This document shows, piece by piece, positions 11,964 to 22,360 of a DNA stretch of 64,000 nt. The notes under the pieces are model-generated. The model was not told the DNA's origin. It ran no database searches and saw only the letters and a list, made by a program, of their open reading frames with translations. The translations under genes and the position numbers were made by a program. The DNA is from Toxotes chatareus. Taxonomy: Eukaryota > Chordata > Actinopteri > Toxotidae. Position 1 is the stretch's first letter. Every line of letters starts with the position of its first letter. The stretch is taken from positions 124,001 to 188,000 of the forward strand of contig JAFBJY010000307.1 in assembly GCA_016801885.1 (NCBI GenBank). Direction: 5' to 3'.

Positions 11964-13763
11964 AGAGCTTTGTTAGAGGCTTTGACAACTGGCAGCAGCT
12001 TCAGAAGAGCCTCCTCTGAAGCAGAGTATTTCTTCAGCTCAAACACGTCCAGATGTTTTTCTGATGACAGTAAGATGAAGACCAGAGCTGACCATTGAGC
12101 AGGAGACAGTTTATCTGTGGAGAGACGTCCTGAACTCAGGGACTGTTGGATCTGCTCCACTAGAGAACGATCATTCAGTTCATTCAGACAGTGGAACAGG
12201 TTGATGCTTTGCTCTGCAGAGGAGTCTCTTCAATCTTCTTCTTGATGTACTGGACTGTTTGCTGATTGGTCTTTGATCCCCCTCCTGTCTTTGTCAGCAG
12301 ACCTTGTAGGAGAGTCTGATTGGTCTGCAGTGAAAGACCCAGGAGAAAGCGGAGGAACAAGTCCAGGTGTCCATTTGGACTCTGTAAGGCCTTGTCCACA
12401 GCCCTCTGGTAGAGCTGTGTTGGATCAGGTTTGTATCTGAACAGTTTAGACCACAGGGAGGTTGATTGTTCTTCTGACAGCAGATTGACTCCAGACTTGA
12501 TGAAGGTCAGATGGACATGAAGAGCAGCCAGAAACTCCTGAAGACTCAGATGGACGAAGCAGAACACCTTGTCCTGGTACAGTCCTCTCTCCTCTTTAAA
12601 GACCTGTGTGAACACTCCTGAGTACACTGAGGCTGCTCTGATATCGATGCCACACTCTGTCAGGTCTGATTCATAGAAGATCAGGTTTCCTTTCTGCAGC
12701 TGCTCAAAAGCCAGTTTTCCCAGAGACTCAATCATCTTTCTGGTCTTTTTACTCCAGTGTGGATCTGTCTCAGCTCCTCCATCATACTTAACGTTCTTCA
12801 GTTTGGACTGAACCACCAGGAAGTGGATGTACATCTCAGTCAGGGTCTTGGGCAGCCCTCTCCTCTCTGGTTTCCAACACATCCTCCAGAACTGTAGCAG
12901 TGATCCAGCAGAAGACCGGGATGTGGCACATGATGTGGAGGCTTCGTGAAGTCTTGATGTGGGAGATGATCCTTCTGACCTGCTCCTCCTCTCTGAACCT
13001 CTTCCTGAAGTACTCCTCCTTCTGGGGTCAGTGAACCCTCTGACCTCTGTCACCATGTCAACACACTCAGGAGGGATCTGATTGGCTGCTGCGGGTCGTG
13101 TGGTTATCCAGAGGCGAGCAGAGGGAAGCAGTTTCCCCCTGATGAGGTTTGTCAGCAGCACATCCACTGAGGTGGACTCTGTAACATCAGTCAGGATCTC
13201 AGTGTTGTGGAAGTCCAGAGGAAGTCGACACTCATCCAGACCGTCAAAGATGAACAGAACCTGGACCTCTTCAAACCTGCAGAGTCCTGCTTCTTTGGTT
13301 TCAGTGAAGAACTGACGAACAAGTTCCACCAAGCTGAACTTTTTCTCTTTCAGCATATTCAGCTCTCTGAATGTGAATGGAAATGTGAAGTGTATGTCCT
13401 GGTTGGCTTTGTCTTCAGCCCAGTCCAGAGTCAACTTCTGTGTTAAGACTGTTTTCCCAATGCCAGCCACTCCCTTTGTCATCACTGTTCTGATTGGTCC
13501 ATCTCTTCCAGGTGAGGCTTTAAAGATATCTTCTTGTCTGATGCGTGTTTCTGGTCTGGCTGGTTTCCTGGATGCTGTTTCAATCTGTCTGACCTCATGT
13601 TCATCATTGACCTCTCCAGTCCCTCCCTCTGTGATGTAGAGCTCTGTGTAGATCTGATTCAGAAGGGTTGGGTTTCCTGCTTTAGAGATCCCCTCAAACA
13701 CACACTGGAACTTCTTCTTCAGAGTAGATTTAAGTTTACGTTGACAAACTGCAGCATCATGTC
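11964..13763 (-). pseudogene. FISNA-NACHT exon of NLR copy A, three indels
   Basis: It encodes the FISNA segment (LKSTLKKKFQCVFEGISKAG), the Walker A motif GVAGIGKT (13450-13473), the Walker B motif LFIFDGLDE and the winged-helix region ending ASEEALLKLLPVVKASNKAL. Relative to copy B, one base is missing near 13,024 and two near 12,862. Between them about 55 residues read in the wrong frame, destroying the conserved helical segment that copy B reads as LHIMCHIPVFCWITATVLE. A third deletion (CCC to CC near 12,219-12,223) shifts the frame so translation ends early, about 220 nt before the exon end. Splice sites are intact. Confidence 0.88.
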
Positions 13764-13928
13764 CTGAATGAACAAACAAGAAATAACATCAATGACTGAT
13801 CCATAAAGAAAACATGACATGTTCATCCCCCTAAAGAACACACATGAACATATGTCCCTCCATGTCTTGAGACGTTAGTAAATGTCCCATTTGTCCATCA
13901 TGTTGAATCTTTAGAGAAATCCTCTTAC

Positions 13929-15317
13929 TGCTGTGCAGACAGTCAGCCAGCTCCTCCTGCTTCATTCTCCTCAGGAAGTTCACTGTGATCTTCACAAAAG
14001 CCTCTCTGCTGCTCCTCCTCTGCTCTTCATCCTCACCATCCAACACCTCCTCGTCTTCCCTCTGACTCGCTGAGCATTCTGGGTAATCTGGACTCACAAC
14101 CTTCTGGATCTTCTTCAGCTCCTCCTTCACAAAAGTGACAATGTTCTCCTCCAGCAGCTGGAACAGAAAACTATATGAATGACACAATCAAAGTAAAACC
14201 ATGGAGCCAAACATCAGATCCATGTTGGACACACTGACAATCCACTGCTCTAAAAAGTGCAGCATGGAGATTATTGTCAGCACAACAGATGTCAGTAGTT
14301 GTTGTCCATGTACAGACCATAAATATGGAGTCCAGGTGTGTTTGATGCTGCTGGGCAGACTGAGCACTGGGAACCTCTGAGCTCTCCTGGTCCACTCTGT
14401 GGAGAAATCATGAAGAATTAGCTCACATTATGTTTGCAGCATCTGTGAGTGTTTTATGCTTTGTACACAAACAACAGCTGCTTTTATGTTCTGTGGTGAC
14501 TGTCCTGATTAAAGCAAACACTACTGTGCTGTGACATTCTCAATGAGAGGAAACAAGCAATCAGTTGACCTAGAGTCATCTCAACAAGTCCACCTTTTAA
14601 ATGATGAGTCTTAAGGACTCACACTGGGTTTAACAGAAGTCTCACCTCTGCTACAGGACACTAACACAAACACTGGAACTGGATAGGTGCTGAGTTACAG
14701 GGAGTTTTAGTTCTGATCTGAATGACACATATAGGAACATAAGAAGTGCTTTTCTTGAAAAGAGAAACATCAACTTTGCCACTAAATCCTGTGTTTCAGC
14801 CTGATCATGTTCATATACTGTGTCATTCATGAAGCCTGGAGACAAAACACAATCACTTCATCTTTCATAGAAGACCAGTTATACAGGACAGCTGTCTGAT
14901 ACATTTTAAACTCAGCTGCAGCTCACTTCTTTGCAGCAGAGGGAGGCTGTCCTTTGAAATTAATCGGGTCAAATTTTGACATGTCACTCTTCATGGACAC
15001 ACAGCTGGGCTCAGGTCCATGTTCAGGTCCAGGTCCAGCAGAGTCTGGTGTGTGCTGCTGCTCTGGCCTTCAACACAACACACACAGAGCTTTGAGTGTG
15101 AATAATGATGGTGCAGTGATGTGAGTGCTGAGCTCTGACATGGAGAAGAGTCATGGACAGTTAGAGATCCTCATCTCACCTCTGAGCTTTGGTCTGGATC
15201 TCATGGTCCCCACACAGACTGCTTTTAGGGGGAGGGGCTCCCTCCTCTCTGTCCTCACACTGATTCATGATGCTGAATTCACATCCACATCAGCTCACAC
15301 ACACTTTCTACCTTCAT
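13929..15317 (-). CDS. N-terminal exons of NLR copy A
   Basis: Four exons in transcript order. 15180-15317 holds a short 5'UTR and ATG at 15266-15268, reading MNQCEDREEGAPPPK. 14927-15067 gives a Pro/Gly-rich linker ending FKGQPPSAAKK. 14318-14396 gives VDQESSEVPSAQ. 13929-14157 begins LLEENIVTFVKEELKKIQ and ends near MKQEELADCLHS. Phases join without a stop. This N-terminus has no CARD or PYD that I recognise; it is the usual NLR-C group leader. A 64-codon open frame in the intron at 14651-14845 is also present in copy B but joins in the wrong phase. Confidence 0.82.
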
Positions 15318-16348
15318 CTGGAGAGAAAACACAAATCATTCATCTGCACATCAACTGAAATCCTCCTCTCCATCATTTGTCCTGTAGAAATATCAGCTGC
15401 TCCTCCACTGATTGGCTCTTCTTTCCTCTTTCATATCTTTCACACATGATTCAGAGACGACCATTTCCATTCACTGACACACAGATGGACTGAGATCCAC
15501 TGATTTTATCTGACAATCTGTTTGTCTGCAGTGTTTCTGTAGAAAATGACTCGATGAAACAAGCTGCAGGTGATTATTCCACACAAAACAACTGAGACTC
15601 AATTTCTCCTCAATATTATTCCAGGGGCTCTTTTAGTTGGGGCCCCTGGCACTTTCCTGCCTTTTCTAATAGTAAAGTCTGAACTATATGAAGCAGCAAC
15701 AACAAACCAAAACCAAACCAAACAGCGGAGACACAGATAGACATCAATAAAAACAGTAAATATGTCCTGACAGACAGTTTTTCTGTTTGTACTGTGACCA
15801 GCCACAGAGATATAATCACCTATCAGAGCTGCTGAGATGCTTTATTGTGAGAGTATTTGTGGATTTGGGTCTTTATCATCTAATTCATCAGATAGAGTTT
15901 GTCCTGATAGGACCAGGAGGCCTCTGACTCTGTGGATGGAGTGTTAACTGTCTCTCTGAAAATCACATAGAGCCTGAAAAACCCTGTCAGTCCCTCTGAG
16001 CTCAGTCCCGTAGAGTTCATCTAATGACAGAGAAAGTCAGAGCTGTTCTCCAGCCGCTGTCCGGCCGAGCTCAGACCGCATTTAGCGGCTCAGACTGCGG
16101 GAGAGCAGCGGCTCAGGTCCGCCTCCTCCACAGGCTGATTCAGGCAGGAAAAGCTGCCTTCAGTCAGCAGTAAGTGGAGCCACAGACTAACAAAGGCTCC
16201 GTGTTCAGCTACTGACCATCAGCTCACTCTGCTTCTACTCTGACTCCACCGCTTCTACTGCAAATATCCACACAACATAGCGGAAAATGAATGAAGAGAC
16301 ACAAATCGCTGCGTCTCTTCGCAGCGGTTTGCGAAGAGACGGACCTCT
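15318..16348. other. Upstream/5' intron of NLR copy A; CpG-richer segment
   Basis: 15318-15515 aligns (inverted) with 34830-35142 of copy B; homology stops near 15,515. 16040-16340 is GC- and CpG-richer than its surroundings. 16313-16340 is a short hairpin (GTCTCTTCGC and GCGAAGAGAC around an 8-nt loop) abutting the foldback element. No gene recognised. Confidence 0.45.
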
Positions 16349-16763
16349 AACGGGCGCGGTAAAATTGGTTTTATATTCGATATTCGCGCGTTTATTGTCT
16401 TTTCTAACCTTAATAGCGTCATGAAAACTGCACCATTTTCTTCAAGCTTGGCATTATTTTGTAGAAATAAGTAAGCGAGACATTTCACAGCTCACATCAA
16501 GTCACTATCCTCAGTGGTTGGGGCGAAAACTCAAAGAAACAACGTTGAAAGTCCTTCCGAGTGCCGTATCGCATACGGAGCGTTTAGGGACCATCGCCAA
16601 ATTTCAACTTCGGATTTTTCACTTCGGACAAATAATAATAAGAATAATAAAAAAAATAATAAATAATGGCAACAACACACATATAGTCAAGACTCACTCA
16701 GAAGGTTTTATTCATATAATTAAAATAATTTGAACATATTACAGACATAATGAGTGTTCATTG
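16349..16763 (+). repeat. Left terminal inverted repeat of the foldback element
   Basis: About 415 bp, complementary to 21605-22020 with few differences. It includes the CpG-containing segment around 16550-16620 and an AAT-rich stretch (16630-16670) matching the ATT-rich stretch at 21715-21737. Homology continues into the first satellite unit. Confidence 0.8.
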
Positions 16764-18100
16764 GGCATGTTTTATGCATATTACTTACTGGAATTCCAAC
16801 CTATCGACACCAATCTACTTCATATCTGTTCTTAGAGTCAGTTTTGATATTTCACAACCATTAACTTCCAGAAAAATGCTGTCTAATGCATCCCAGAAAC
16901 AATTGACTTGCATTGGGCATGTTTATGCATATTACTTGATATTATTTTGAAATAGCTCACTGTAATTTAAACCTATCGACACCAATCTACTTCTTATCTG
17001 TCTTTAAGCTCATTATAGATATTTCACAACCATTATCTCCTAGAAAAATACACTTTAATACATCCCAGAAACAATTGACTTGCATTGGGCATGTTTATGC
17101 ATATTACTTGATTTTATTTTGAAATAGCTCACTGGAATTGAAACTTATCAACAACAATCTACTTCTTATCTGTTCTTAAGCTCATTATAGATATTCCACA
17201 ACCATTATCTCCTAGAAAAATACACTTTAATACATCCCAGAAACAATTGACTTGCATTGGACATGCTTTATGCATATTTCTTCATTTTATTTTGAAATAG
17301 CTCACTGGAATTTCAACCTACCAACACCAATCCACTTCCTATCTGTTCTTAGGGTCAGTTTGATATTTCACAACCATTAACTCCCAGAAAACTGCAGTCT
17401 AATTCATCCCAGAAACAATGAGTGATCATTGGGCATGTTTTATGAATATTACTTGATTTTATTTTGAAATAGCTCACTGGAATTTCAACCTATCCACACC
17501 AATCTACTTCTTATCTGTCTTTAAGCTCATTATAGATATTTCACAACCATTATCTCCTAGAAAAAATACACTTTAATACATCCCAGACATATTAACTGTT
17601 CGTTGGGCATGTTTCTTGATTTTATTTTGAAATAGCTCACTGGAATTTAAACTTATCAACACCAATCTGCTTCTTATCTGTTCTTAAGGTCAGTTTTGAT
17701 ATTTCACAATCATTATCTCCCAGAAAAATGCAGTTTAATACATCCCAGAAACAACTGACTTGCATTGGACATGCGTTATGCATATTTTTGATATTATTTT
17801 GAAATAGCTCACTGGAATTTAAACTTATCAACACCAATCTACTTCTTATCTGTTCTTAAGCTCTTTACAGATGTTTCACAACCATTATCTTCCAGAAAAT
17901 GCAGTTTAAAACATCCCAGAAACAATTGACTTGCATTGGACATGTTTTATGCATAGTTTTTGATTTTATTTTGAAATAGCTCACTGGAATTTAAATTTAT
18001 CAACACCAATCTACCTCCTATCTGTTCTTAAGCTCTTTACAGATATTTCACAACCATTATCTCCCAGGAAAATACAGTTGTGCATGTTTTAAGCATATTT
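16764..18100 (+). repeat. Left array of ~172-bp tandem repeats
   Basis: About eight units, marked by the recurring words cattgg(g/a)catg, gaaatagctcactggaatt and acatcccagaaacaa. Successive landmarks at about 16,910, 17,081, 17,253, 17,426, 17,601, 17,761 and 17,932 give a period near 172 bp. The first unit lacks about 25 bp between ttactt and actggaatt, the same deletion seen in the outermost unit of the right array. No conserved reading frame across units. Confidence 0.9.
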
Positions 18101-18323
18101 CTTTGTTGAAAAACAGTACAATATGTGTATGATCTTGTCATTTATTTTTTAAGTGCAAACAGCAAAACATCATTCAAGAAATAAACATCAAACATTTTCA
18201 CACACGCAAAATTTTTTGGTAGAATAAATTTTGTTTTATATGTGACTAAAGTACACTGTCAGCAACTCTTGCAACATAGATATTACAACATACATTACAA
18301 CATTTCACAACATAGTGAGGGCC

Positions 18324-18592
18324 TTAACATCGTACTGTGGGTAGCAGATTCTTTGAACTGAACTTCGCCCTTGCTATTCTTTTCAGTGATGCCCCTTGTT
18401 CCACCTGTAAATGAGTGAATTAGTTTGCCTAAATGTTATAATTAGTTGGAGAGGTGTTATACATTTAACAATACATTTTCAATGTCACTGTTGAAGTTTT
18501 CTGACACATAATACCTTGTTGAGATCAACAGAGGCCACACTGCCATTTTGATGATGTCGCAGTGTTTTCCTTATCCCACTCTGCATCATCAT
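18324..18592 (-). pseudogene. Two terminal exons of an unrecognised gene inside the foldback element
   Basis: Exon 18515-18592 (minus strand) reads MMMQSGIRKTLRHHQ...VDLNK and meets a GT donor (18513-18514). Exon 18324-18404 follows an AG acceptor (18405-18406), reads VEQGASLKRIARAKF...TVRC and stops at TAA (18324-18326). The 110-bp intron is GT-AG with branch-like CTAAT words, the exons join in phase, and an AATAAA signal lies downstream at 18141-18146. Total 52 codons. The first ATG falls in the word GGGCATG that belongs to the flanking satellite, so the true 5' exons were probably lost to the repeat array. I do not recognise the product; a transposon-encoded protein is the simplest guess. 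Confidence 0.45.
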
Positions 18593-18769
18593 GCCCAATG
18601 AACAGTCAATATGTCTGGGATGTATTAAAGTGTATTTTTCTAGGAGATAATGGTTGTGGAATATCTATGATGAGCTTAAGAACAGATAAGAAGTAGATTG
18701 TTGTTGATAAGTTTCAATTCCAGTGAGCTATTTCAAAATAATATCAAGAAATATGCATACAGCATGTCC
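18593..18769 (-). repeat. Single ~172-bp unit, inner end of the right array
   Basis: One unit in right-arm orientation (atgcccaatg...tttcaaaataatatc), separated from the rest of the right array by the antisense LINE fragment at 18770-19707. Confidence 0.85.
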
Positions 18770-19707
18770 TGATTGTGAGAAAGTGGTCAGAGTGGACGAT
18801 GGAGACACATGGTTGAAGTCCCCCGAGATAAGGAAAAGGGCATGAGGGTGCTGTGTCTGCAGTCTGCTGACTGCTGAGTGAAGGACATCAAGGGCCGTGT
18901 CGCTATTTGCAGAGGGGGGGGCATACACCGCAATAATAACAACATGCGAGAATTCCCTCGGTAAATAATATGGCCTCATGCTAATAGCTAGCAGCTCAAT
19001 GTCTTTACAGCAGAGTTGTTCTTTAACAGTGATGTGCCCAGGGTTACACCACCTGTTGTTTACAAACACAGCTAGCCCTCCACCCTTCCTCTTACCGCTC
19101 TCCACTGTCCTGTCCGACCGCACCAAGAGAAATCCATCCAGGGCTATGTTGGTGTCCGGAGTTAGCGCGTTCAGCCATGTCTCCGTAAACATCATGATGC
19201 TGCTCTCTCGGTATTCCCTCTGGTGCCGGGTCAGCGCCGCCAGCTCGTCCATCTTGTTGGGAAGAGATCTCACGTTCCCCATGACTACAGACGGAAGAAC
19301 TGGTCTGTATCTTCTCCTCCTAGCCTGACGCCGAACTCCGGCACGACATCCCCGTCTCCTCCTTCTCAGTTCACGGGGGACGTCGGGTCTCTCCTGGGGC
19401 AGCACCGCTGTGTTACGAAGCGCCATCAGCTGATCCCTAGTGTAAACAATGGGTCCATGGCCGCGATCTCCGGACGCAAGCACGGACGACAAAAGTAATA
19501 AAAGAACAAAGACCAGGGCAAAAACTGCGACTTTGGTCCTCATAGTGCAGTTAAGGTAAAGAGAAAGGTTTAACTAATAGATAAAAACTATTAAAAAAAA
19601 CTAATAAGAGCTAAGAAAGGGAAAAAAGCTCAACGGTGAGCAGGAGCTGCTGTAACTTGCGGCCACTCGGGGGCAGCGCAAGCGAGTAAAAAAAAAAAAA
19701 AAAAAAA
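18770..19707 (-). mobile_element. CR1/Rex-like LINE fragment: endonuclease domain, truncated
   Basis: The minus-strand frame starting at ATG 19543 reads through an arginine-rich stretch into an apurinic-type endonuclease: NVRSLPNK, FTETWL, GGGLAVFVNNRW, IAVYAPPS and ISGDFNHV. It stops aligning at 18,770, before the S-D-H motif, so the C-terminal part of the nuclease and the whole RT are absent. Oddly, a 20-A run (19688-19707) sits beyond the LINE 5' end on the plus strand, as if an antisense RNA of the LINE 5' region had been polyadenylated and retrotransposed. Both junctions fall at the same position of the 172-bp unit (aatatgcata...catg). Confidence 0.75.
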
Positions 19708-19708
19708 G

Positions 19709-21604
19709 TAATATGCATAAACATGCCCAATGCAAGTCAATTGTTTCTGGGATGTATTAAAGTGTATTTTTCTAGGAGATAATGGTTGTGAAAGATCAAA
19801 ACTGACCCTAAGAACAGATAGGAAGTGGATTGGTGTTGATAGGTTGAAATTCCAGTGAGCTATTTCAAAATAAAATCATGTAATATGCATAAAACATGCC
19901 CAATGCAAGTCAATTGTTTCTGGGATGAATTAGACTGCATTTTTCTAGGAGATAATGGTTGTGAAAGATCAAAACTGACCCTAAGAACAGATAGGAAGTG
20001 GATTGGTGTTGATAGGTTGAAATTCCAGTGAGCTATTTCAAAATAAAATCATGTAATATGCATAAAACATGCCCAATGCAAGTCAATTGTTTCTGGGATG
20101 AATTAGACTGCATTTTTCTAGGAGATAATGGTTGTGAAAGATCAAAACTGACCCTAAGAACAGATAGGAAGTGGATTGGTGTTGGTAGGTTGAAATTCCA
20201 GTGAGCTATTTCAAAATAAAATGAAGAAATATGCATAAAGCATGCCCAATGCAAGTCAGTTGTTTCTGGGATGTATTAAAGTGTATTTTTCTAGGAGATA
20301 ATGGTTGTGAAAGATCTATAATGAGCTTAAAGACAGATAAGAAGTAGATTGGTGTGGATAGGTTGAAATTCCAGTGAGCTATTTCAAAATAAAATCAAGT
20401 AATATTCATAAAACATGCCCAATGATCACTCATTGTTTCTGGGATGAATTAGACTGCATTTTTCTGGGAGTTAATGGTTGTGAAATATCAAAACTGACCC
20501 TAAGAACAGATAGGAAGTGGATTGGTGTTGGTAGGTTGAAATTCCAGTGAGCTATTTCAAAATAAAATGAAGAAATAAGCATAAAGCATGTCCAATGCAA
20601 GTCAATTGTTTCTGGGATGTATTAAACTGTATTTTCTAGGAGATAATGGTTGTGAAAGATCAAAACTGACCTTAAGAACAGATAGGAAGTAGATTGGTGT
20701 GGATAGGTTGAAATTCCAGTGAGCTATTTCAAAATAAAATCAAGTAATATTCATAAAACATGCCCAATGATCACTCATTGTTTCTGGGATGAATTAGACT
20801 GCATTTTTCTGGGAGTTAATGGTTGTGAAATATCAAAACTGACCCCAAGAACAGATAGGAAGTGGATTGGTGTTGGTAGGTTGAAATTCCAGTGAGCTAT
20901 TTCAAAATAAAATGAAGAAATAAGCATAAAGCATGTCCAATGCAAGTCAGTTGTTTCTGGGATGTATTAAACTGTATTTTTCTAGGAGATAATGGTTGTG
21001 GAATATCTATAATGAGCTTAAGAACAGATAAGAAGTAGATTGTTGTTGATAAGTTTCAATTCCAGTGAGGTATTTCAAAATAATATCAAGAGATATGCAT
21101 ACAGCATGTCCAATGAACAGTCATTGTTTCTGGGATGTATTAAAGTGTATTTTCTGGAAGATAATGGTTGTGAAAGATCAAAACTGACCTTAAGAACAGA
21201 TAGGAAGTAGATTGGTGTGGATACGTTGAAATTCCAGTGAGCTATTTCAAAATAAAATCAAGTAATATGCATACACATGCCCAATGAACAGTCATTGTTT
21301 CTGGGATGAATTAGACTGCATTTTTCTGGGAGTTAATGGTTGTGAAATATCAAAACTGACCCTAAGAACAGATAGGAAGTGGATTGGTGTTGGTAGGTTT
21401 AAATTCCAGTGAGCTATTTCAAAATAAAATCAAGTAATATGCATAAAACATGCCCGATGCACGTCATTGTTTCTGGGATGTTTTAAACTGCATTTTCTGG
21501 GAGTTAATGGTTGTGAAATATCAAAACTGACTCTAAGGACAGATAGGAAGTAGATTGGTGTCGATAGGTTGGAATTCCAGTAAGTAATATGCATAAAACA
21601 TGCC
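19709..21604 (-). repeat. Right array of ~172-bp tandem repeats
   Basis: Eleven units marked by catg(c/t)ccaatg at about 19,722, 19,896, 20,069, 20,244, 20,418, 20,590, 20,762, 20,935, 21,106, 21,278 and 21,450, inverted relative to the left array. Neighbouring pairs look alternately alike (a gcaagtcaattg form and a gatcactcattg form), pointing to expansion by two-unit blocks. Confidence 0.9.
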
Positions 21605-22020
21605 CAATGAACACTCATTATGTCTGTAATATGTTCAAATTATTTTTATTATATGAATAAAACATTCTGAGTGAGTTTTGACTATTTGTGTGTTGTTGCC
21701 ATTATTAATTTATCTATTTATTATTATTATTATTATTTTCGAAGTGAAAAATCCGAAGTTGAAATTTGGCGATGGTCCCTAAACGCTCCGTATGCGATAC
21801 GGCACTCGGAAGGACATTCAACGTTGTCTCTTTGAGTTTTCGCCCCAACCACTGAGGATAGTGACTTCATGTGAGCTGTGAAATGTCTGGCTTACTTATT
21901 TCTACAAAATAATGCCAAGCTGGAAGAAAATGGTGCAGTTTTCATCACGCTATTAAGGTTAGAAACGGCAATAAAGACGCGAATGTCGAATATAAAACCA
22001 ATTTCACTTCGGTCCTCTGG
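21605..22020 (-). repeat. Right terminal inverted repeat of the foldback element
   Basis: Reverse complement of 16349-16763. Contains (ATT)n at 21715-21737 and ends ...tttcacttcggtcctctgg immediately before the 9-bp direct repeat at 22021-22029. Confidence 0.8.
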
Positions 22021-22193
22021 CGGACCTCTTCCTGCCTCATCTTTACAGTGACAACTCAGAGTCTACACAACCAAATACCTCAACGCAGTTTAAAAAACAA
22101 AAATACAAAAACTAGAACATCAGATAATTCAGGTAACTACAGGAAGTGTTAACGAGTAAAACATTAAAAGTGCGGACATTTACCTTCAGACGG

Positions 22194-22255
22194 AGAAAAT
22201 AATCCGCGCCACAAACTTCGGTCAAAGTGAAAGTAAACTTTCAGCTACCGTGGAG
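22194..22255 (-). promoter_or_regulatory. 5' noncoding exon/promoter segment of NLR copy A
   Basis: On the minus strand 22081-22255 aligns with 33245-33420 upstream of copy B at roughly 80-85% by eye: TTTACTTTCACTTTGACC, TTTGTGGCGC and TCTGAAG|GTAAATGT. The last word is a good splice donor (GT at 22192-22193) conserved in both. A first noncoding exon ending TCTGAAG is inferred; the coding ATG would then be about 7 kb away, across the foldback element. Confidence 0.5.
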
Positions 22256-22256
22256 T

Positions 22257-22360
22257 ACAGTGATGGGAATTCCGACTCTTTTAAGAGATCCGGTTCTTAT
22301 GGCTCGGCTCACTAAGAAGAGCAGCTCTTTCGGCTCCCAAGTGACTCACCAGATGTATTT
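22257..22360. repeat. Fragment of a hAT-type miniature element
   Basis: cagtgatgggaattccgac followed by ctcttt/ggctc-rich words resembles the end of a widespread fish hAT MITE. The matching second end was not found, so it is a fragment or a misassignment. 22361-22830 is AT-rich with no gene seen. Confidence 0.3.

Larger units (their letters stand above)
6233..15317 (-). pseudogene. NLR-C (NLRC3-like) immune receptor, copy A, disrupted
   Basis: Exons inferred from splice sites and alignment to copy B, in transcript order: 15180-15317 (ATG at 15266-15268), 14927-15067, 14318-14396, 13929-14157, 11964-13763 (FISNA-NACHT), 10465-10638, 9179-9351 and 6233-6406 (LRRs). All introns are GT-AG. NLR-C proteins are cytosolic nucleotide-binding receptors greatly expanded in fish. 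The NACHT exon is 1,800 nt against an inferred ancestral 1,804, with three indels (about 13,024, 12,862 and 12,221), and LRR exon 9179-9351 lacks 1 nt. No SPRY exon is found; a BEL/Pao element occupies the expected downstream position. A homologous 5' noncoding exon lies at 22,194 and beyond, past the foldback element. A pseudogene is most likely; base-calling errors are possible. Confidence 0.85.
16349..22020. mobile_element. Long-TIR foldback DNA element with inverted satellite arrays (Mutator-like?)
   Basis: The terminal inverted repeats run from about 16349-16763 on the left to 21605-22020 on the right, sharing for example AAATTGGTTTTATATTCGA and the segment with gtatcgcatacggagcgttt. Flanking 9-bp direct repeats CGGACCTCT are perfect (16340-16348 and 22021-22029). 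Inside each TIR lies an array of a ~172-bp unit, oriented oppositely in the two arms, so the strand could fold on itself over more than 1.4 kb. A 475-bp unique centre (18101-18592) carries a spliced gene remnant. A 9-bp duplication with long TIRs suggests Mutator-like ancestry, but no transposase is recognised and the outermost ~12 bp of the TIRs do not match well. Confidence 0.72.

Noticed and set aside
13082..13767. Plus-strand open frames across copy A NACHT
   Set aside because: They are antisense shadows of the FISNA-NACHT exon; the same shadows occur antisense to copy B (36702-37715).
16764..21604. CRISPR-like array
   Set aside because: The units are ~172 bp with no spacer/repeat alternation and lie in a eukaryotic transposon as inverted arrays.
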